Assembly (NCBI GenBank): GCA_017425345.1 | Contig: JAFOML010000004.1 | Coordinates: forward strand, 1-16,886 | DNA from: Eubacterium sp. | Lineage (GTDB): Bacteria > Bacillota_A > Clostridia > Peptostreptococcales > Anaerovoracaceae | Length of the DNA: 16,886 nucleotides | Direction of reading: 5' to 3' | Shown: positions 14,780 to 16,886 of the stretch, piece after piece | How positions within the stretch are numbered: the first letter of the stretch is position 1 | How the letters are laid out: each line of letters begins with the position of its first letter | The notes under the pieces: model-generated | What the model was told of the DNA's origin: nothing | What the model saw: the letters and a program-made list of their open reading frames with translations, nothing else | The model's database searches: none | Program-made: the position numbers and the translations under genes

Positions 14780-14995
14780 GACCTCAGTGCCTGTTTTTTT
14801 ACACAGGATAATAGGAAATCAGGTGAAAATCCTGAACGATCCGGTCACTGTAATGGGGAGGGTACTTCGCACCATTGAGTCGAAAGACTTGAGAAGGGAA
14901 GCCTATCCGACGAACCTGAGTCAGGAAGCCTGCTGAGATCAATTGGTGAGTAACTTCCGCGAGAGTTCGAGCCGGCAGATAATACTATTTTTATG
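14780..14995 (+). promoter_or_regulatory. Cobalamin riboswitch
   Basis: The leader contains the conserved parts of a cobalamin aptamer. These are a GGAAATCAGGTGAAAATCC segment (from 14814), the core CCGGTCACTGTAA (14841-14853), and the B12 box AGTCAGGAAGCCTGCT (14919-14934). GACCTCAG (14780-14787) pairs with CTGAGATC (14933-14940) with one mismatch as the closing P1 stem. A hairpin GGT-ACTTCGC-ACC (14861-14873) presents TTCGC, which can pair with GCGAG (14959-14963) in the loop of AACT/AGTT (14952-14967); this matches the L5-L13 kissing loop used for ligand sensing. Adenosylcobalamin or a related corrinoid should lower expression of the downstream gene. The family is clear; which corrinoid form is bound is not. 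Confidence 0.93.
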
Positions 14996-15006
14996 TCTGT
15001 GTTCGC

Positions 15007-15032
15007 CCGCTTTCCTCGGAAAGCGGTTTTTT
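15007..15032 (+). terminator. Intrinsic terminator of the riboswitch expression platform
   Basis: CCGCTTTCC (15007-15015) and GGAAAGCGG (15018-15026) form a perfect GC-rich hairpin, best drawn as 8 bp with a CTCG tetraloop, followed at once by six T residues (15027-15032). It lies between the riboswitch and the start codon, so ligand-dependent premature termination is the likely mode. I could not identify one unambiguous antiterminator pairing. The next 78 nt (15033-15110) show only the AAAGGAAG binding site and nothing else convincing. Confidence 0.9.
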
Positions 15033-15110
15033 ATCGCGTCGGTAAGGATCATCGGGGAAGATATTCTAATAAATTATAGTAATATGATGTGGAAAGGAAG
15101 TTATCACACA

Positions 15111-16886
15111 ATGAGCAAATTAGTAAGAAGAGCAGCGATGCTGCTCATTGCTATGGCGGTCATCGTATGCTGCAGCGCTACGGCGTTTGCATATACGGCA
15201 CTGGATGATGACGGGGATCGTTCCAAGGAGAACGATACCAGCATGCATGTCGTATACACAAACATCGGCATGGTTCGCTGCAATGATGCCGGTACTTATG
15301 TCCTTCCTAAGGAAGACGGGTCCTATGACGTCACGATCACGACTAACGCCAATGCGAACAAGTACCCCAAGCTGGCTCTGATTGAAAAGGAAGCCACAGC
15401 TGAGGAGAAAGATGCGGTTGCAATCGATGCCGCCAGCATCAACGAGATGGGACCGAACAAGAATGGAAACATGACCTATAGTTCGGTGTTCACCTTCAAC
15501 ATCCCGGCAGCTGATATGGGAAAGAGAATCCCGTTTGCGATCCAGCGTACCGTAGCAGGGTCTGAAACCCCGGAATGGTACTGCCAGGATTCCAGCGGCA
15601 ATCAGCTGTATCTGACCGTCGTTGCTAAGCCACTTGCCATCACGAACAATGTCAACATGTTCAAACCTGCGAGCGCCGTTCTCGGCGAGAACGATGTGGT
15701 GTACCTGACGATGGGATCCGATTCCATGGACGCTGTTTATGTCGGCTACGCGGCAGACGCAGCGGAAGCGGAAGCAGATGAGCTGATCCCGGTTGACAGC
15801 AATAAGACATTTGCGATCCCGGTAGAGAAGAAAACGCAGGTTGTCGCATTCCGTTCCAAGAATAACGGTAATTTCTATAATCGTACCATGACCGTGGACG
15901 AAGAAGCCGGAACACTCCTCTTCGATCCGACGACGCTGGCTGTAGATGTCATCGACGGCATGACAGAGGAAGAAGCGATCGCGAAAGCTTCTGAGCTTAC
16001 CTCTCCGCTGCATGTCGATGAGCTGATAGCGGCGATCCAGGTCCAGGTACGCGACGAGAACACAGACAAGTACTGCGCCGTTGCCAAGGCATTCTGGGAT
16101 GCCCTGAGTGATGAAGAGAAAGAAGAAGTTGATGATCCGGACTACTTCGGTCTGGACACCGGTGATGCTTCTAAGGATAATCCGCTGAACCAGGATGAGA
16201 TCGGTGAGAACGAGCTGCTCGTCGTTTCCTTCGGAACCAGCTTCAATGGCAGCAGAGTGGCTACCATCGGCGCCATCGAGAAGGCACTGGCAGAAGCTTA
16301 TCCGGAATACTCCGTCAGAAGAGCTTTCACCGCTCAGATCATCATCAACCACGTTCAGGCAAGAGATGGCGAGAAGATCGACAACATGCAGCAGGCGCTC
16401 GACAGAGCCGTTGCAAATGGCGTCAAGAACCTCGTCGTTCAGCCGACACACCTGATGCACGGCGCTGAGTACGACGAACTGGTCGAGGCACTGGCTCCGT
16501 ATCAGGACAAGATGACGATCACCGTCTCTGAGCCGCTGCTGAGCACGCAGGAAGATAAGGATACCGTTGCAGAAGCACTGATCGCTGAGACGGTTGCCAA
16601 GTCCGATTATGATACGATCGATGCCATGAAGGCGGACGGCGCTGCCATCGTCTACATGGGACACGGTACAGCTCACGAAGCAAACGTAACCTACACGCAG
16701 ATGCAGGAGACCATCAACAAGCTCGGTTACACGAACGTATTCGTCGGCACCGTTGAGGGCAACCCGCCGGCAACTGCGCTGCCGGTCATCTTCAAGGCAG
16801 TCAAGGATGCCGGATTCAAGAAGGTCATCCTCCGTCCGATGATGGTCGTTGCCGGCGACCATGCGAACAACGACATGGCAGGCGAC
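15111..16886 (+). CDS. cbiK: Exported protein with beta-rich modules and CbiK-type cobaltochelatase domain (3'-truncated)
   Basis: The frame is open for 592 codons from ATG 15111 to the window end. Residues 1-27 form a signal peptide (KLVRR, hydrophobic core, AFA cleavage site, no lipobox). Two beta-rich modules follow at about 46-170 and 177-265; both start with TN and end in a hydrophobic strand (YLTV, RTMTV), and they resemble surface domains seen next to haem or corrinoid uptake genes. A helical acidic linker (about 270-367) leads to a CbiK domain from ELLVVSFGTSFN (368). That domain includes FTAQIIINHV, VVQPTHLMHG, MGHGTAHEAN with His518, and AGDHANNDMAGD with His584, the two expected metal-ligand His. 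CbiK inserts Co2+ into sirohydrochlorin; an exported form is known in Desulfovibrio. AAAGGAAG (15093-15100) is the binding site. A true chelatase role outside the cell is uncertain. Confidence 0.88.
   Translation, partial: MSKLVRRAAMLLIAMAVIVCCSATAFAYTALDDDGDRSKENDTSMHVVYTNIGMVRCNDAGTYVLPKEDGSYDVTITTNANANKYPKLALIEKEATAEEKDAVAIDAASINEMGPNKNGNMTYSSVFTFNIPAADMGKRIPFAIQRTVAGSETPEWYCQDSSGNQLYLTVVAKPLAITNNVNMFKPASAVLGENDVVYLTMGSDSMDAVYVGYAADAAEAEADELIPVDSNKTFAIPVEKKTQVVAFRSKNNGNFYNRTMTVDEEAGTLLFDPTTLAVDVIDGMTEEEAIAKASELTSPLHVDELIAAIQVQVRDENTDKYCAVAKAFWDALSDEEKEEVDDPDYFGLDTGDASKDNPLNQDEIGENELLVVSFGTSFNGSRVATIGAIEKALAEAYPEYSVRRAFTAQIIINHVQARDGEKIDNMQQALDRAVANGVKNLVVQPTHLMHGAEYDELVEALAPYQDKMTITVSEPLLSTQEDKDTVAEALIAETVAKSDYDTIDAMKADGAAIVYMGHGTAHEANVTYTQMQETINKLGYTNVFVGTVEGNPPATALPVIFKAVKDAGFKKVILRPMMVVAGDHANNDMAGD

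Noticed and set aside
15061..15095. A second promoter in the A/T-rich stretch between the terminator and the cbiK-type start codon
   Set aside because: TATAGT-like hexamers occur but no matching -35 lies at the right spacing, and such a promoter would bypass the riboswitch.
15120..16862. A 580-codon open frame on the - strand opposite the cbiK-type gene
   Set aside because: It is the mirror of a real gene with strong codon bias. The + strand frame has a signal peptide, clear CbiK motifs, a ribosome binding site and a riboswitch, while the - strand product has no recognisable domain.

Overview
This 16.9-kb stretch looks like chromosomal DNA from a moderately GC-rich Gram-positive anaerobe of the Clostridia (Bacillota). 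The evidence is the gene order xseA-xseB-ispA-dxs-tlyA, the mutS-mutL-miaA block with a YnbB-type gene downstream, consensus sigma-A promoters, purine-rich ribosome binding sites with several TTG starts, and a cobalamin riboswitch ending in an intrinsic terminator. The exact genus cannot be read from the window. All convincing genes lie on the + strand.

Region 1 (1-4382) is a tightly packed housekeeping operon. It holds the 3' part of xseA, then xseB (exonuclease VII), ispA and dxs (MEP-pathway isoprenoid supply) and tlyA (rRNA 2'-O-methyltransferase). Genes overlap or sit within about 30 bp of each other. A near-consensus promoter inside the end of tlyA (4297-4325) probably drives the next gene on its own.

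Region 2 (4438-5733) is a single class I PLP aminotransferase gene that ends at a clear intrinsic terminator. Its codon use looks like that of a highly expressed gene.

Region 3 (5735-5904) is non-coding but strongly structured. A cluster of short hairpins is followed by a 115-nt, four-branched fold closed by a perfect 12-bp stem. I cannot assign it to a family. It may be a structured RNA or a remnant of a palindromic mobile element.

Region 4 (5954-14680) is a second operon: mutS-mutL (mismatch repair), miaA (tRNA i6A modification), a tyrosine recombinase resembling single-recombinase XerS proteins, a DMT/EamA membrane transporter, and a YnbB/methionine gamma-lyase family PLP enzyme. Neighbouring genes overlap or are separated by 0-2 nt, which suggests translational coupling.

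Region 5 (14681-16886) is a cobalamin-controlled unit. A TTGACA-N17-TAGAAT promoter leads into a full cobalamin riboswitch, with B12 box, P1 stem and a plausible L5-L13 kissing loop, then an intrinsic terminator. Downstream is a long gene cut by the window end. It encodes a protein with a signal peptide, two beta-rich surface-type modules, an acidic linker and a C-terminal CbiK-type cobaltochelatase domain. An exported chelatase joined to possible ligand-binding modules, under vitamin B12 control, is the most interesting protein system here.
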